From the NCBI GenBank assembly GCA_002050165.1, contig MWSW01000018.1, forward strand, positions 1-64,000: DNA of 64,000 nucleotides. The letters are read 5' to 3'. The stretch is from Candidatus Tepidiaquacellales bacterium OLB4/UTCHB1 (GTDB taxonomy: Bacteria > Bacteroidota > Ignavibacteria > Tepidaquicellales > Tepidaquicellaceae). This document shows, in pieces, positions 18,115 through 27,531 of this stretch. The translations under genes and the position numbers were made by a program. The stretch's first letter is position 1. Each line of letters opens with the position of its first letter. The notes below the pieces were generated by a model. That model saw only the letters and a list, made by a program, of their open reading frames with translations. It made no database searches and was not told the origin of the DNA.

Positions 18115-18187
18115 GGTCAGGTAGCTCAGTCGGTAGAGCAACGGCCTGAAAAGCCGTGTGTCGTCGGTTCGATTCCGTCCCTGACCA
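18115..18187 (+). tRNA. tRNA-Phe (GAA)
   Basis: A 73-base cloverleaf: acceptor stem GGTCAGG/CCTGACC, D arm GCTC...GAGC, anticodon arm ACGGC-CTGAAAA-GCCGT with anticodon GAA, variable GTGTC, and T arm GTCGG-TTCGATT-CCGTC. Discriminator base is A; CCA is not encoded. The T stem has one T-T mismatch (second pair). A terminator follows at 18198-18229. Confidence 0.95.
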
Positions 18188-18197
18188 CAATTAAATT

Positions 18198-18229
18198 AAG
18201 GATTCGGTAATTAATCGGATCCTTTTTTT
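18198..18229 (+). terminator. Rho-independent terminator after tRNA-Phe
   Basis: AAGGATTCG pairs with CGGATCCTT (one G-T pair) around a nine-base AT-rich loop, followed by a run of seven T. It ends the tRNA transcript just before the regulator gene at 18243. Confidence 0.8.
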
Positions 18230-18242
18230 GTTATAGTGAACA

Positions 18243-18809
18243 GTGAATATCAGAATTAAAAATATGGTGTGCGACCGGTGTCTTTTGACTGTAAGCAGAA
18301 TTTTCGATGAGTTGAAAATCAATCTCAGTTCGTTAAAGTTAGGTGAAGCGGTTACCGATAGAGAAACTATACCGAACAGCATATTTAATAAATTGAAATC
18401 AAAACTGTCGGAGAGCGGATTTGAAATAATAGAGGACAAAAATGAAGTATTAGTTAATTCATTGAAGCTGGAGTTGATGAAACTTGCAAGAAGCGAAGCG
18501 TCACCGGAGACGAGACAAAAGTTGTCAGAACACATCACAAAGAAATTCAACAGAGATTATAATTCACTTGCTGCGATTTTCTCTGAAATGGAAATGACAA
18601 CAATCGGCAAATACTTCATCGCGCAAAAGGTCGAATATGTGAAAGAATTACTGGAATACGGCGAATTAACTCTCAGCGAAATAGCGTATCGGTTGGGTTA
18701 CAGCAGTGTTTCACACTTGTCTTCGCAGTTTAAACAATTGACTGGCATTACACCTTCGGCTTATAAAATCAGCCCGAAAACGACTCGTCAGCCATTGGAC
18801 AAAGTTTAA
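18243..18809 (+). CDS. AraC-family regulator with N-terminal metal-binding-like CxxC segment
   Basis: A 188-residue protein starting at GTG 18243. The C-terminal part (about 95-180) is an AraC helix-turn-helix pair: the first helix-turn-helix includes LTLSEIAYRLGYSSVSHLSSQFK, followed by the family signature LTGITPSAYK. The N-terminal half begins IKNMVCDRCLLTV, resembling an HMA metal-binding motif with Cys at 9 and 12, followed by an HMA-like strand pattern. In Bacteroidota such regulators commonly sit beside copper or heavy-metal transport genes, as here (HMA, YHS and CopA genes downstream, same strand). Control of that cluster by Cu(I) or a related ion is inferred. Confidence 0.82.
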   Translation: MNIRIKNMVCDRCLLTVSRIFDELKINLSSLKLGEAVTDRETIPNSIFNKLKSKLSESGFEIIEDKNEVLVNSLKLELMKLARSEASPETRQKLSEHITKKFNRDYNSLAAIFSEMEMTTIGKYFIAQKVEYVKELLEYGELTLSEIAYRLGYSSVSHLSSQFKQLTGITPSAYKISPKTTRQPLDKV

Positions 18810-18875
18810 AATAATGAAAATGATTTATGAAAATATGTAACGGTATTTGGTGCAAAAGTTCATAAATTTGTATCA

Positions 18876-19289
18876 GTGAAAAGTAGAGTTGAAAATATTT
18901 TGTTGGTTTTAATTCCAATATTTTTTGTAGGAACTGCGCTTTTTGCAGGTGAGTTTAGAAATCCTGATGAAACGCTCAACAATTGTAATTCCACTTGTTC
19001 CGAAATTATTGCGAATTGTTCTTCCGTTGGAATTGAATCGGTTGGTAATCCGTACACCGGGAATTTAAAAAACGATGATTGCTGTTGCATACAGGGTACT
19101 GCTTCGGGAGATGAACAAAGCATCTTTGCGATTGTCCGGCAAATCCGCGATGACGGCTCTATATCAGCGGTAGATTATAGCCATTTTTCTAACAGAAAGT
19201 TGTACCACAGTATTCTTGATGGTGACGTTGAACAGAAAATCGGAGTTAGAAATGAATTGTTCTTATTATTTTCATCTTTGTTGATTTGA
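18876..19289 (+). CDS. Exported Cys-rich hypothetical protein of the metal cluster
   Basis: A 137-residue protein starting at GTG 18876, with an N-terminal hydrophobic segment (about 8-24) that looks like a signal peptide or anchor. The mature part has clustered cysteines at NNCNSTCSEIIANC and DDCCCIQG, the kind of pattern that binds soft metal ions or forms disulfides. No family is recognised. A TAAATTTG box at 18863-18870 resembles a Bacteroidota minus-7 element but would put the transcript start at the GTG, so the true start may be further in. It lies between the regulator and the HMA protein, so a periplasmic metal-related role is suggested by context. Confidence 0.55.
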   Translation: MKSRVENILLVLIPIFFVGTALFAGEFRNPDETLNNCNSTCSEIIANCSSVGIESVGNPYTGNLKNDDCCCIQGTASGDEQSIFAIVRQIRDDGSISAVDYSHFSNRKLYHSILDGDVEQKIGVRNELFLLFSSLLI

Positions 19290-19332
19290 TAACCCGTATA
19301 GGTTCAATTTTTAAAATTCAAACTCAACAAAA

Positions 19333-19800
19333 ATGTTACACAAAATTATTCCGATTGCGTTCTCGCTCTTTACTTTGACAGTTTTAAACCTTAATGCACA
19401 GGTGAAGCAGGCGACAGTTGAAGTTGATGGATTTACATGTTCGCTTTGTGCAAAAGGTGTTGAGGGTCAGTTCAAGGCAATTGAGTTCATAAAATCCGTT
19501 GAAGCAAATCTGCGGGAAGCAAGTTTTCATATAGTCTTTTCCGACACAAGGGCGATTGAATTGTCGCAATTGCAAACTGCCGTTAAAGACGGCGGATTTA
19601 CTGTCAGAAACATTATTATTAACGCTGCCGGAATTATTGATCAATCTGAATCCGGCTACAGCCTTACGACGGGAAATACTGAGGAAATTAAAGTAAATGA
19701 AATTTCCGACGGAATTAATCCCGGCGACCATGTGGAAATTACCGGCATCTATGATGCAACAAAAAATATAATCAACATAAGCACAATTAAAAAACTTTAA
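19333..19800 (+). CDS. Exported HMA (heavy-metal-associated) domain protein
   Basis: A 155-residue protein with signal peptide (about 1-22, ending LNLNAQ). Residues 25-95 form an HMA ferredoxin-like domain with a metal-binding FTCSLC motif (Cys 36 and 39) and a typical betaalphabeta layout ending KDGGFTVRN. The last 60 residues form a second, unrelated small domain. It most likely binds Cu(I) or another soft ion in the periplasm, as a chaperone or buffer for the CopA exporter encoded at 20529. The next gene starts 11 bases after its stop, so they are co-transcribed. Confidence 0.82.
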   Translation: MLHKIIPIAFSLFTLTVLNLNAQVKQATVEVDGFTCSLCAKGVEGQFKAIEFIKSVEANLREASFHIVFSDTRAIELSQLQTAVKDGGFTVRNIIINAAGIIDQSESGYSLTTGNTEEIKVNEISDGINPGDHVEITGIYDATKNIINISTIKKL

Positions 19801-19811
19801 ACCAAAACAAA

Positions 19812-20438
19812 ATGAAAACATTAATTGTAATTTTTGCGATCTTCTTTGTCAGCAGTTATTCTCAGTCAAAAGATCTTACGGCTGATTGTTGCGATTTAAA
19901 CTCTGAACAATCTACGATAAGTTCGTCCTTCTGCGACGATAAACCAAATTGCGATGGTACTTCGTCCACAAAAAAGAATTCCTCATGTAGCGATAACGGC
20001 AATACTGCAGGAATAACCGATGACGATCTCAAATGCCCGGTTTCCGGTGAAACAATTTCGGGTGAAGGCTTTAAATATACTTACCTGGGTAAAGAATATA
20101 CATTCTGCTGCAAAGGTTGTGTTTCTGAATTTAAAACAGAACCGATTTTGTACATTAAAGAAGAACTGAAGTGCCCGGTCAGAGGTGAGACTGCATCGAA
20201 GGATGTTTCAACAGTCGTTGACGGTGTAAAATACTATTTCTGCTGCCCACCGTGCGTTGAGAAATTTACGGCAGATGTATCGAAATATATAACACCTGAT
20301 ACAAAGACTGAAAAAGAAGAAACCATAAAACTTGAAACGTCTGAATCACCGGATGCAGAGAAAGAAGAAATTCAAAAGCTGGAACCACCGGTAACTCCGG
20401 ATACACCTGAAAAGTCCGATACTGATTCGAAAGAATAA
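19812..20438 (+). CDS. Exported double YHS-domain, Cys-rich protein
   Basis: A 208-residue protein with a signal peptide (about 1-18). After a Cys/Ser-rich linker (20-60) come two YHS-type metal-binding domains: KCPVSGE...FCCKGC (about 74-103) and KCPVRGE...FCCPPC (about 120-148). The C-terminus is acidic and Pro/Glu-rich (155-208). YHS domains accompany copper and other heavy-metal P-type ATPases. It is placed 11 bases after the HMA gene and ahead of a terminator, so it closes a small operon. Metal delivery or sequestration in the periplasm is inferred. Confidence 0.82.
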   Translation: MKTLIVIFAIFFVSSYSQSKDLTADCCDLNSEQSTISSSFCDDKPNCDGTSSTKKNSSCSDNGNTAGITDDDLKCPVSGETISGEGFKYTYLGKEYTFCCKGCVSEFKTEPILYIKEELKCPVRGETASKDVSTVVDGVKYYFCCPPCVEKFTADVSKYITPDTKTEKEETIKLETSESPDAEKEEIQKLEPPVTPDTPEKSDTDSKE

Positions 20439-20484
20439 CCAGACTCCTCAGGCAAACTGGATTTTTATGAGTAAGATTCAAGTA

Positions 20485-20516
20485 AAGGGGTGGAAACAGA
20501 TTCCACCCTTTTTTTT
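20485..20516 (+). terminator. Rho-independent terminator between the YHS gene and copA
   Basis: AAGGGGTGGAA (20485-20495) pairs with TTCCACCCTT (20501-20510) and is followed by eight T in total. It separates copA from the operon upstream. It also rules out a GTG at 20490 as the copA start, since that codon lies inside the stem. Confidence 0.85.
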
Positions 20517-20528
20517 AAAATTGCTTCA

Positions 20529-23030
20529 ATGAATTCAAACACCGGAAATATTTTTACGAAAACAACCTTCGATATTAAAGGTATGTCTTGTGCCTCGTGC
20601 GCTGCGTCAATAGAGTCAACTCTTAGGGCAATTAATGGTGTTGTCGAGGCAAATGTTAACTTTGCAACCAAGACTGTGAAAGTGAATTACGACCGTGAAT
20701 TGACAAATGCAGATGAACTTCAATCGGCAGTGAAAAATTCCGGATATGAGATTACGCCGGTGAAGTTATCCGGCAATTCTCACGTAAAAAAATCATTTGA
20801 CATTAGGGGAGTTTCATGCGCATCGTGTGTGACTTCTGTCGAATCTACACTCAATGCAATTCCCGGTGTCAGTGATGCAAGTGTGAATTTTGCTGATAAG
20901 ACTGTGAGGGTACTGTTTGATGCGGAGAGAGTAAAAACCGGACAACTTATTGATGCGGTAAAAAATGCCGGTTACGAATTAATCCCCAAAATTGATGCGG
21001 TGAGTGGTTCTATTCAGAACAGTCCGGAACAAACGGAGGCGGACAATAGCCTTGCCGGTTCAAAAATTGAGGAAAAGAGTGAATATGAAATCCTCAGGAA
21101 GAAAGTTACAGTAGCGTCAATATTCAGCATTCCGTTAGTTGTAATAGCTATGGGATTTCATACAATACCAAACGCTAACTTGATCATGTTCGCCCTTTCA
21201 ATCCCGGTGATTTTTTACAGCGGTATAAAGTTTTACACAAGCGCCTGGAAACAACTTAAACACGGTCGTTCCAACATGGACTCGTTGGTTGCGCTCGGAA
21301 CAGGAGCGGCATTTGTACTCAGCATCGTAAATACATTTTATCCCGAATATCTGACGCGCCATGGATTTGAAGTACACGTATATTTTGAAGCGGCAGCGGT
21401 AGTTATTACATTAGTGCTGCTTGGAAGAATGCTTGAATCAAAAGCTACATCAAAGACATCATCCGCAATAAAAAAGCTTATCGGACTTCAACCGAAAACC
21501 GCAAGAGTTGTCAGGAACGGAACAGAGACCGAGGTGTTAATTTCGGAGGTCATACCAGGTGATACAGTAATCGTTAAACCCGGTACAAAAATTCCGGTTG
21601 ATGGCAGGGTAATTGAAGGTAATTCCGTAGTTGATGAAAGTATGATAACGGGTGAACCCGTGCCTGTTGAAAAAATTACGGGTTCGAAAGTAATTGGAGG
21701 TACTATCAACAGAACTGGTTCATTTCGAATAGTAGCCGAAAAAGTCGGGAAAGATTCAATGCTTTCACAGATTATCTTAATGGTCGAAGAAGCGCAAGGA
21801 AGCAAAGCCCCCATACAAAAGCTTGTGGATAAAATTGCCTCAGTATTTGTGCCTGCAGTGTTCGCGATATCCGTTCTGGTTTTTGTAATATGGAACATTT
21901 TCGGTCCCCCGCCTTCATTTATTTATGGGTTTGTAACTTCGGTAACTGTGCTCGTAATTGCATGTCCGTGCGCACTCGGGCTGGCAACGCCGACCGCGGT
22001 TATGGTTGGTATCGGCAAAGGCGCTGAGAACGGTGTGCTGATTAAAAATGCTGAAGCGCTTGAAATAGTCAGAAACGCTGACGCTATTGTATTGGATAAA
22101 ACCGGTACGATTACTTTAGGTAAGCCCGAAGTAAGCAGTATTACATATTTATCCGACGGTGGAAAAAACTATCTTAACAACGTAATCTATTCTATCGAGA
22201 AAACTTCGGAACATCCGTTAGCTGAGGCTGTAACGAAGCATCTAAGTAACAGTGAATCGCTTACCGTAAAAAACTTTGACAGTTATACCGGTATGGGTGT
22301 TAGCGGTGAGGTGGAGGGAATAGTATATTTTATCGGCAATGAGAAACTCCTTAAAGCTAATGGAATTGAGATCAGCGAATATATTAAGACAGAGATAAAT
22401 AAAATTCAATCGCGGTCGAAAACCTGTTTGATAGTTGCAACAGGGAATTCAGTTCTGGCATTGATTGAAGTAGGTGACATGATAAAAGATTCATCTGCAA
22501 GTGCGATATCAGAATTGAAGAACTTCGGACTTGAAGTATATATGTTAACCGGTGATAATGCAATGACAGCGGAATCGGTTGCAAAGCAAACAGGGATTGA
22601 TAATTTTAAAGCAGAAGTTTTGCCAGGCGATAAACTTGAATTCGTTAAACAATTGAAAGCAGATGGCAGTAAAGTAATTATGGTAGGCGACGGTATAAAC
22701 GATTCGCCCGCTTTGGCAGAGGCAAACGTTGGAATTGCAATGGGAACCGGGACGGATATCGCAATGGATAGCGCCGATGTTGTCCTTGTAAAAGGCGACC
22801 TTGATCATATCGTAAAAGCAATAAAAATTTCAATCCAGACAACCACAGCTATAAAGCAGAATCTTTTCTGGGCTTTCATTTACAATCTCATCGGAATTCC
22901 GATTGCAGCGGGAGTTTTATATCCGTTTACAGGTTACCTGTTGGACCCTATGATAGCCGGCGGTGCGATGGCTTTTAGCTCCGTTTCAGTTGTAATGAAC
23001 AGTTTGCGCGTGAAAAGAAAGCAGGTTTAA
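20529..23030 (+). CDS. copA: Cu(+)-exporting P-type ATPase (P1B-1), two HMA domains
   Basis: An 833-residue ATPase from ATG 20529. Two N-terminal HMA domains carry GMSCASC (Cys 21, 24) and GVSCASC (Cys 97, 100). Eight membrane helices surround the transmembrane CPC metal site in [12 protein letters not shown]. The cytoplasmic machine is complete: TGEPVPVEK actuator loop, phosphorylated Asp in [15 protein letters not shown] nucleotide motif and [10 protein letters not shown] hinge. CPC plus YN and MxxSS motifs in the last helices indicate monovalent copper (or silver) export from the cytoplasm. It follows the HMA and YHS genes, which probably handle the exported copper. Confidence 0.94.
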   Translation: MNSNTGNIFTKTTFDIKGMSCASCAASIESTLRAINGVVEANVNFATKTVKVNYDRELTNADELQSAVKNSGYEITPVKLSGNSHVKKSFDIRGVSCASCVTSVESTLNAIPGVSDASVNFADKTVRVLFDAERVKTGQLIDAVKNAGYELIPKIDAVSGSIQNSPEQTEADNSLAGSKIEEKSEYEILRKKVTVASIFSIPLVVIAMGFHTIPNANLIMFALSIPVIFYSGIKFYTSAWKQLKHGRSNMDSLVALGTGAAFVLSIVNTFYPEYLTRHGFEVHVYFEAAAVVITLVLLGRMLESKATSKTSSAIKKLIGLQPKTARVVRNGTETEVLISEVIPGDTVIVKPGTKIPVDGRVIEGNSVVDESMITGEPVPVEKITGSKVIGGTINRTGSFRIVAEKVGKDSMLSQIILMVEEAQGSKAPIQKLVDKIASVFVPAVFAISVLVFVIWNIFGPPPSFIYGFVTSVTVLVIACPCALGLATPTAVMVGIGKGAENGVLIKNAEALEIVRNADAIVLDKTGTITLGKPEVSSITYLSDGGKNYLNNVIYSIEKTSEHPLAEAVTKHLSNSESLTVKNFDSYTGMGVSGEVEGIVYFIGNEKLLKANGIEISEYIKTEINKIQSRSKTCLIVATGNSVLALIEVGDMIKDSSASAISELKNFGLEVYMLTGDNAMTAESVAKQTGIDNFKAEVLPGDKLEFVKQLKADGSKVIMVGDGINDSPALAEANVGIAMGTGTDIAMDSADVVLVKGDLDHIVKAIKISIQTTTAIKQNLFWAFIYNLIGIPIAAGVLYPFTGYLLDPMIAGGAMAFSSVSVVMNSLRVKRKQV

Positions 23031-23240
23031 AATTCACCGTTAAAGCACATCGTTTTTTCCACTCAAGATGTAAAATGTAAATTCATCTCATGTCCTGAAA
23101 TATATTCAGCCTTTCAAATCAAAAAGAATTGATGCTTAAAACCCGACCATTTTAGTCCCAAATGGAAAATTTTTGTCATTAGATTCTAAGACATAAATTA
23201 TCTAATTTGAGTTTCAAAATTCCATTTCAAATCTCACTTA

Positions 23241-23822
23241 ATGAACAAGTTTTTACTCGACTACAATTTAAAAGTACGTTTACCAATTATAATTTTTGTA
23301 GTCCTCGCGGTATTTGCCATTACCTATTATTCCTCATTTGCAGAAAGGAACGGTATAGGGTACTCACCTGATCAGCCGATCGCATATTCGCACGAACTTC
23401 ATGCGGGTCAAATGCAGATTGACTGTCAGTATTGTCACACGAACGTTGAAAAGTCAGCGTTTGCGAATGTCCCTTCAACGGATGTGTGCATGAATTGTCA
23501 TAACTTTGCCCGGACTGACAGACCGGAGATTCAAAAGCTCACCCAATATTACAAAGAAGGCAAGCCAATACCATGGAAGCGCATTCACCGGCTTCCGGAG
23601 TTCGTTTACTTTTCGCATTCGGTGCATGTGAACAAGGGGATTGACTGTGTTAACTGTCATGGTGATATTGCGCGAATGGAAAAAGTAGGGCAGGTAAGCT
23701 CATTCACTATGGCTGCATGTCTGGATTGTCACAGGAATCCCGAAAAGAGGATACAGGATTTTGAACTGATAAAGGCAAACATTAAAAAGGGTCCTGAATA
23801 TTGTTCAGCATGTCACAGATAA
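23241..23822 (+). CDS. actA: Alternative complex III subunit ActA, pentaheme cytochrome c
   Basis: A 193-residue protein with one N-terminal membrane helix (about 12-30) and five CxxCH haem sites: CQYCH, CMNCH, CVNCH, CLDCH and CSACH. This haem number and layout is that of ActA, which carries electrons in the periplasmic part of alternative complex III (menaquinol:cytochrome c oxidoreductase). It opens the act operon; a 210-base intergenic region from copA is likely to hold its promoter, though I see no clear box. The next gene begins 17 bases after its stop. Confidence 0.93.
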   Translation: MNKFLLDYNLKVRLPIIIFVVLAVFAITYYSSFAERNGIGYSPDQPIAYSHELHAGQMQIDCQYCHTNVEKSAFANVPSTDVCMNCHNFARTDRPEIQKLTQYYKEGKPIPWKRIHRLPEFVYFSHSVHVNKGIDCVNCHGDIARMEKVGQVSSFTMAACLDCHRNPEKRIQDFELIKANIKKGPEYCSACHR

Positions 23823-23839
23823 AATTAATTTCACTGAAT

Positions 23840-24037
23840 ATGGATAATAACAAAGTAGAAAAAAACGGGATTAAGCGGAAAAGATTTTTCGTATATCTCG
23901 GGGCGTCAGTTATTGGCATATACGCAGCGTTTTCAAATCCAATGCGTATTTTCTCGAAAAAGAATAATTCAAGTGCATCGGGGAAACTGAAGGTTCAGCA
24001 AAATCCTCTTGCAGTAAAAAGAAATTATAAGTCTTAA
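23840..24037 (+). CDS. Small membrane protein between actA and actB
   Basis: A 65-residue protein from ATG 23840: basic N-terminus (KRKRFF), one hydrophobic helix at about residues 19-32, and a basic C-terminal tail. It is tightly placed between actA (17 bases) and actB (3 bases), so it must be co-expressed with the complex. I do not recognise its family. It may be a small accessory or assembly subunit of alternative complex III. A longer frame starting inside actA is unlikely. Confidence 0.65.
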   Translation: MDNNKVEKNGIKRKRFFVYLGASVIGIYAAFSNPMRIFSKKNNSSASGKLKVQQNPLAVKRNYKS

Positions 24038-24040
24038 ATA

Positions 24041-27000
24041 ATGAATAAAAACTCAGAACTTACAAAAGGAGTAATCACATCAAACGATCTTTACGACACG
24101 AAAGAAGAAACATACAACAACAAAGATGTTAATTACTGGCGGGGGTTCAGGGAGCTATATAACGATCCGGAATTCAGGAAGGAAGTTGAGAGTGAGTTCG
24201 ATGATGATGCAGGGAAACCATTTGATACATCAAAATTATCGGCAATTTCAAGGCGCAAATTCCTTGCCTTGCTTAGTGCTTCAGCCGCAGTTGCCGCAGC
24301 CGGTTGCTCGAATTACCGCGATAAAGGTGAGATAGTACCTTTCAATCAAAAGCCAGAAAATCTGGTTGAGGGAAATCCAAACTATTTTGCGTCAACCTTT
24401 CAGATTGGCGGTGAGGAAATCGGTGTGCTCGTTAAATCCAGGGAAGGCAGACCGATAAAGGTTAACGGAAATCCCGAACATCCGGTCTCGAAGGGAAAAG
24501 CTAATCTCGCAGCACAGGCTACAGTTCTCGCATTATATGATCCTGACCGTATCCGCGAACCGAAAGCAAGTTCAGATAAAAATTCATTTTCGACAATTCA
24601 ATGGAATGACGCAGATGCAAAAATTATTGAAACTTTGCGTGCAGCTACAACTGCAGGAAAAGAAATTTCAATTTTCACCAGTTCCGTCATTTCGCCAACA
24701 CAGAGAAAACTTTTCGACGATTTTATCCAGCAATTTCCGACAACAAAAATATACCCATTTGAACAAGTTAATAATTCAGTAAAGAATTCAGCATGGAATA
24801 AAATTTACGGTCAGAATATTGCGCCGGCGGTAAAGTGGGACGAGGCAAAAGTTATTGTCGCACTTGAATGTGATTTCCTCGGACTCGAAGATGGTAAGAC
24901 CGAAGCAATGAGATTGTTTGCTAAAAACAGGGATCTTATTAATAATCCGGATAATTATTCGCGGTTGTATTCAATTGAAGGTAGCACAAGTTTAACGGGG
25001 CTTAATTCCGATTACAGGTTGCGGCTCAGAACTGATGCAATTGAGGAATTGATACTTGCTTTAGTGAATGAGTTCGGAGTGAAACGTGGTGGTTCAGCGT
25101 TGTCTTTAGAATCAGGGATTGTTTCAAAAGTGAGCTCATTCAATATTAACGCCGTTGCTGAAAAATACGGTCTGGATAAAGAAGTTATTGGTCATCTCGT
25201 CAAAGACCTTGATGCAAACCGTGGAACATCTATTTTTGTAGCGGGAGCTTCGTTGCCTGAATCAACTCAAATATCAACGTATCTGCTGAACGAAATTCTC
25301 GGCAATACAAAATTGTATTCGTTTGATTTTAAACAGGACCTAACGCCGCTTTCTACAACTGCCGAACTTGCCGATTTATCCGGCAAAATGAAGGGCGGAC
25401 AAGTAGGGGTATTTATTAATTTCGATTCAAACCCGGTATTTGACCTCCCGAGAAATCTTGGTATGGCAGAGGCTATCATGAATGTTGAAACGGTTATTTC
25501 ATTTACAGAAATTGACAATGAAACATCAATTAAAAGTAATTATGTTTTGCCGTGCAATAATCCGCTCGAAAGTTGGGGGGATTATAATTCGAGGATAAGC
25601 TATTTCGGACTTCAACAACCGCTCATCGCTCCGTTATTTAATACAAGACAAAAGGAAGCGGTAATGCTCAATTGGATGAGAGGCGGAAATAATTTTAACG
25701 AATCAATTTACCATCAATATTTAAAAGATAACTGGCAGCAGAATCTCTATCCCATACTTAACGCATCGGCAAGTTTTAATGACTTTTGGTTTGATGCGTT
25801 GCACGATGGATTCGTTCTGCTTCCGTCACAAACTCAGGAATCTTTACAGTTCAACCAGTCTGCGGTTATACAAGCACAGCCTATTAAACCTTCCGGTGGT
25901 AAGGTTGTATTACTTACGAGGAATTACACGCTCGGTGATGGTAAATATTCTAACAACGGCTGGCTTCAGGAATTACCGCATCCGGTTTCAAAAATTGTAT
26001 GGGATAACTATGCTGCAATTTCACTTGCAACAGCAAAAGCAAACGGACTTGACTCGAATGATTTGGTTAATGTAAGTATCGGCGATAGAACGGTTACGCT
26101 CCCTGTATTTGTTCAACCGTCAATGGCGGACGATGTTATAGCGATAGAGCTTGGTTGCGGCAGGTCTTCCGGAGGTAAAGTTTCAGAGGGTACAGGTTTT
26201 GATGTTGTACCACTAATTGGTAATGATGGAATTTCACCATGGGTTTACAATAACGCAAGTATTTCAAAGGCAACGGGAACTTACGAACTCGTTTCAACAC
26301 AGGAACACTACCCGATTGACAGTCCTAAGTTCAAGGATATACAGTTCAAGCGCAGAATTATACAACAGGGGACATATAAACAATTCAAATCTAATCCTAA
26401 AGATATCGTTGACCGAGTTGAAGTTGAGGGTATTGACTTGCGCGAATTTCCGAGTATAAACGGTGAGCCGATTAAATATACAGGTGTGAAATGGGCGATG
26501 GCAATTGACCTTAACAAATGTACGGGTTGCGGCGAGTGTATAATGTCTTGCAATGTTGAAAATAATATTCCGGTAGTGGGAAAAGATCAGGTTGCGAACA
26601 AACGTGCAATGCAATGGATTCGTCTCGACAGGTATTATTTCGGAACACCTGAAGATGCGCGCGCGAATTTCCAACCAATGTTGTGTCAGCACTGCGATTT
26701 TGCCCCGTGTGAAAATGTGTGCCCGGTCGTGGCTACAACTCACAGCGAAGATGGATTGAACGGTATGACTTATAACCGTTGTGTCGGAACAAGGTACTGT
26801 GCAAATAACTGTCCGTATAAAGTGAGGAGGTTCAATTACTTTAATTTCAGGCACGAGTTTAAAGATTACCACTATCATAACGATTCGATGCAGCTCGCTA
26901 TGAATCCGGAAGTAACTGTTAGATCGAGAGGGGTTATGGAGAAGTGTACTTTTTGTGTACAGCGTGTGATGAAAGCAAGACAAGATGCAATAAGTGCAAA

Positions 27001-27232
27001 CAGAGAGTTGAAAGGAACAGATGTAATAACAGCATGTCAGGAAGCCTGTCCGGCAAACGCAATTACTTTTGGCGATATGAACGATAAGTCCGATCCGATT
27101 CAGGCTTACAGAAATAGCGACATAGCATTTTATTCACTGGAAGAAGTAAAGGTTAGACCGAATGTTACTTACATCTCGCAGATATTTAATATTGAAGAGG
27201 AAATCCCGAAAGCCGGTCACCACAATGATTGA
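24041..27232 (+). CDS. actB: Alternative complex III subunit ActB, molybdopterin-like and iron-sulfur protein
   Basis: A 1063-residue fusion. Near residue 70 an SRRKFLALLSASAAVAAAGC segment is a Tat-type signal with a possible lipobox Cys. Residues about 90-740 resemble the molybdopterin-oxidoreductase fold (B1), which in this complex has no cofactor. Residues about 800-1040 are a ferredoxin-like B2 part with cysteine groups CTGCGECIMSC, CQHCDFAPCENVCP, CVGTRYCANNCP and CTFCVQR...CQEACP, enough for the usual three 4Fe-4S and one 3Fe-4S clusters. It would pass electrons from the quinol site in ActC to ActA. Its position after actA and before actC is standard. Confidence 0.94.
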   Translation: MNKNSELTKGVITSNDLYDTKEETYNNKDVNYWRGFRELYNDPEFRKEVESEFDDDAGKPFDTSKLSAISRRKFLALLSASAAVAAAGCSNYRDKGEIVPFNQKPENLVEGNPNYFASTFQIGGEEIGVLVKSREGRPIKVNGNPEHPVSKGKANLAAQATVLALYDPDRIREPKASSDKNSFSTIQWNDADAKIIETLRAATTAGKEISIFTSSVISPTQRKLFDDFIQQFPTTKIYPFEQVNNSVKNSAWNKIYGQNIAPAVKWDEAKVIVALECDFLGLEDGKTEAMRLFAKNRDLINNPDNYSRLYSIEGSTSLTGLNSDYRLRLRTDAIEELILALVNEFGVKRGGSALSLESGIVSKVSSFNINAVAEKYGLDKEVIGHLVKDLDANRGTSIFVAGASLPESTQISTYLLNEILGNTKLYSFDFKQDLTPLSTTAELADLSGKMKGGQVGVFINFDSNPVFDLPRNLGMAEAIMNVETVISFTEIDNETSIKSNYVLPCNNPLESWGDYNSRISYFGLQQPLIAPLFNTRQKEAVMLNWMRGGNNFNESIYHQYLKDNWQQNLYPILNASASFNDFWFDALHDGFVLLPSQTQESLQFNQSAVIQAQPIKPSGGKVVLLTRNYTLGDGKYSNNGWLQELPHPVSKIVWDNYAAISLATAKANGLDSNDLVNVSIGDRTVTLPVFVQPSMADDVIAIELGCGRSSGGKVSEGTGFDVVPLIGNDGISPWVYNNASISKATGTYELVSTQEHYPIDSPKFKDIQFKRRIIQQGTYKQFKSNPKDIVDRVEVEGIDLREFPSINGEPIKYTGVKWAMAIDLNKCTGCGECIMSCNVENNIPVVGKDQVANKRAMQWIRLDRYYFGTPEDARANFQPMLCQHCDFAPCENVCPVVATTHSEDGLNGMTYNRCVGTRYCANNCPYKVRRFNYFNFRHEFKDYHYHNDSMQLAMNPEVTVRSRGVMEKCTFCVQRVMKARQDAISANRELKGTDVITACQEACPANAITFGDMNDKSDPIQAYRNSDIAFYSLEEVKVRPNVTYISQIFNIEEEIPKAGHHND

Positions 27233-27531
27233 TGAAAAATTAATTTTTGATGATTTGGTTTTAATTGGCTTTCCGTTGAGAGAAAGTCGGGCGTATTGCG
27301 GATTTGGTGGAGTTAACTAATGGACAATCGTTGATACAAATTATATGCCCGCTAATAGTAATAGTACAGGGAACAATTAATGAAGTCAGGAATAGCAACG
27401 GGTGGTTTGTATGCCGGGCAGGTTTGTAGGAAAACAAACGGATGGTAGTTTTAAAATGATTTAGGGTAAAAATTTGGAATAAGGAACTACTTTTGATTTT
27501 TAAAAACTTACAAAAAAATTTCAATTAACCT
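27233..27531. other. 299-base gap inside the act operon
   Basis: No gene, no hairpin with a T-run and no repeat seen. It is the largest gap in the respiratory cluster and could hold an internal promoter or an RNA processing site, but I see no direct sign of either. Confidence 0.4.

Noticed and set aside
18863-18870. TAAATTTG as promoter of the Cys-rich gene
   Set aside because: No TTG at the right spacing (the nearest TTTG is only 13 bases upstream), so I do not list it as a promoter.
20490-20528. Upstream GTG start for copA
   Set aside because: The codon lies in the stem of a terminator and the added residues do not match HMA proteins; ATG 20529 fits the family.
26294-26983. Minus-strand open frame of 229 codons inside actB
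   Set aside because: Antisense shadow of the conserved iron-sulfur domain of ActB; no independent support.
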